DNA from: Prorocentrum cordatum
Lineage: Eukaryota > Sar > Dinophyceae > Prorocentrales > Prorocentraceae
DNA length: 64,000 nt
Assembly: GCA_963575745.1 (NCBI GenBank)
Contig: CAUYUJ010017869.1
Span: 157,910 to 221,909, forward strand
Direction: 5' to 3'
Below are positions 62,703 through 64,000 of the stretch, piece after piece. Made by a program: the position numbers and the translations under genes. Numbering within the stretch: position 1 is the stretch's first letter; each line of letters starts with the position of its first letter. Under the pieces are notes generated by a model. That model saw only the letters and a list, made by a program, of their open reading frames with translations, was not told the DNA's origin and did not search any database.

Positions 62703-64000
62703 GCGTGCGTGCGTGCGTGCGCGCGCGCGCGCGTGCGCGCGTGCGCGTGCGTGCGTGCGCGCGCGCGCGCGTGGGTGGGTGGGTGGGTGGTTCGCTTGGG
62801 GGGTGGGGGAAGCGTGTGCGTGTGCGTGTGTCGTGTGCGTTATAGCGTAATGTGTGGTGTCTGTCTTCTGTCTGTCTGTCTGTCGGTCTGTCTGTCTGTG
62901 CGTGTGCGTGTGCGTGTGCGTGTGTCGCGTGCGTGTACGTGTGCTTTGCGTGTGCGCGTGCTGTGCGTGTGCGTGTGCGTGTGCTTTTGCGTGTGCCGTG
63001 GCGTGTGCGTGTGTCGTGGTGCGTGTGCGTGTGCGTGTGCGTGTGCGTGTGCGGTGTGCGTGTGCGTTGTGCGTGTGGCGTGTGCGTTGTGCGTGTGCGT
63101 GTGCGTGTGCGTGTGCGTGGTGGTCGTGTGCGTGTGTCTGTTCTGTCTGTCTGTGTGGTGTGCGCGTGCGTTGCGTGTGCGTGTGCGTGTGTGCGGTGTG
63201 TGCGTGTGTGCTGTGGTGCGTGTGGTGCGGGTGTCGCGTGTGCGCGTGTGCGCATGTGTGCGTGTGTGCGTGTGCGTGTGCGTGTGCTTGTGCGTGTGTG
63301 CGTGTGTGCGTGTGTGCGTGTGTGCGTGTGTGCGTGTGTGCGTGTGTGCGTGTGTGCGTGTGTGCGTGTGTGCGTGTGTGCGTGTGTGCGTGTGTGCTTG
63401 TGTGCTTGTGTGCGTGTGTGCGTGTGTGCGTGTGTGCGTGTGTGCGTGTGTGCGTGTGTGCGTGTGTGCGTGTGTGCGTGTGTGCGTGTGTGCGTGTGTG
63501 CGTGTGTGCGTGTGTGCGTGTGTGCGTGTGTGCGTGTGTGCGTGGGTGCGTGTGTGCGTGTGTGCGTGTGTGCGTGTGTGCGTGTGTGCGTGTGTGCGTG
63601 TGTGCGTGTGTGCGTGTGTGCGTGTGTGCGTGTGTGCGTGTGTGCGTGTGTGCGTGTGGGCGTGTGGGCGTGTGGGCGCGTGGGCGTGTGGGCGCGTGGG
63701 CGTGTGGGCGTGTGGGCGTGTGGGCGCGTGGGCGCGTGGGCGTGTGGGCGCGCGGGCGCGTGGGCGCGCGGGCGCGTGGGCGCGTGGGCGCGTGGGCGCG
63801 TGGGCGCGTGGGCGCGTGGGCGCGTGGGCGCGTGGGCGCGTGGGCGAGTGGGCGCGTGGGCGCGTGGGCGCGTGGGCGCGTGGGCGCGTGGGCGCGTGGG
63901 CGCGTGGGCGCGTGGGCGCGTGGGCGCGTGGGCGCGTGGGCGCGTGGGGCGCGTGGGCGCGTGGGCGCGTGGGCGCGTGGGCGCGTGGGCGCGTGGGCGC
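62621..64000 (+). repeat. Alternating GT/GC satellite, period 8 in its distal part
   Basis: 62621-63240 is irregular GTGTGC/GTGCGC with TCTGTCTG islands. 63241-63652 is a regular 8-bp unit CGTGTGTG. 63653-63730 changes to CGTGTGGG, and 63731 to the window end to CGCGTGGG, reaching the edge of the sequence. Such purine-pyrimidine alternation favours Z-DNA. Thr/His/Arg-rich open frames across it are artefacts. Confidence 0.95.

Noticed and set aside
62533-63255. Thr/Arg/His-rich frame on the minus strand
   Set aside because: Translation of the GT/GC satellite.

Overview
The window looks like nuclear DNA of a core dinoflagellate. Three things point there: exact and near-exact copies of the 22-nt dinoflagellate spliced leader (DinoSL) sit in the genomic DNA (5793-5829 minus, 486-536 plus); a fragment of a peridinin-type chlorophyll a/c light-harvesting protein is present (about 12970-13210 plus); and several genes carry short introns bounded by direct repeats. 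The DNA is GC-rich and loaded with micro- and minisatellites. Nearly every recognisable gene belongs to a mobile element or to a family I only know as abundant and unnamed in dinoflagellates. No ordinary housekeeping gene is intact.

Layout. 1-5829: a minus-strand LINE-type retrotransposon (ORF1, endonuclease, reverse transcriptase) whose 5' end still carries the spliced leader of the mRNA it was copied from. 5819-12917: a second LINE on the plus strand (Gly/Arg-rich ORF1, endonuclease, RT, zinc-binding tail). 12868-15711: a chimeric reading frame, LHC fragment + about 420 residues of VEVP repeats (alveolin-like) + Glu/Ala coiled coil + one RRM resembling poly(A)-binding protein RRM2, split by one in-frame TGA. 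15.7-20.8 kb: low-complexity, duplicated, apparently non-coding DNA. 20778-21667: a cysteine-rich zinc-finger gene (minus). 22.2-28.1 kb: an unrecognised minus-strand gene with lone in-frame stops, bracketed by related direct repeats of about 245 bp. 29060-30263: a two-exon unrecognised gene.

30.7-61.4 kb is one nested structure. A minus-strand Helitron-type element (OTU protease domain, zinc-binding N-terminal region, Rep-like region, PIF1-like helicase) is cut in two. Its N-terminal half lies at 57576-61360 and its C-terminal half at 30738-37132. The 20,443-bp insert between them (37133-57575) has 12-bp perfect terminal inverted repeats (TGAATTGCGAAT) and is flanked by a 14-bp direct repeat (GCAGTGCTCATTGC), and the Helitron frame can be followed from one half to the other. 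The insert carries, all on the minus strand, a candidate transposase gene (50159-56516), a cytosine-5 DNA methyltransferase-like gene (42875-44902) and an unknown Cys-rich/coiled-coil gene (39933-42333), separated by repeat arrays. The transposase gene contains a 158-bp intron that is itself a small inverted-repeat element with target duplication and splice sites at its tips (introner-type).

62.6 kb to the window end is an alternating purine-pyrimidine satellite of period 8. Many elements show single in-frame stops or one-base shifts in homopolymer runs, so most are probably decaying copies; sequencing error in homopolymers cannot be excluded from the sequence alone.
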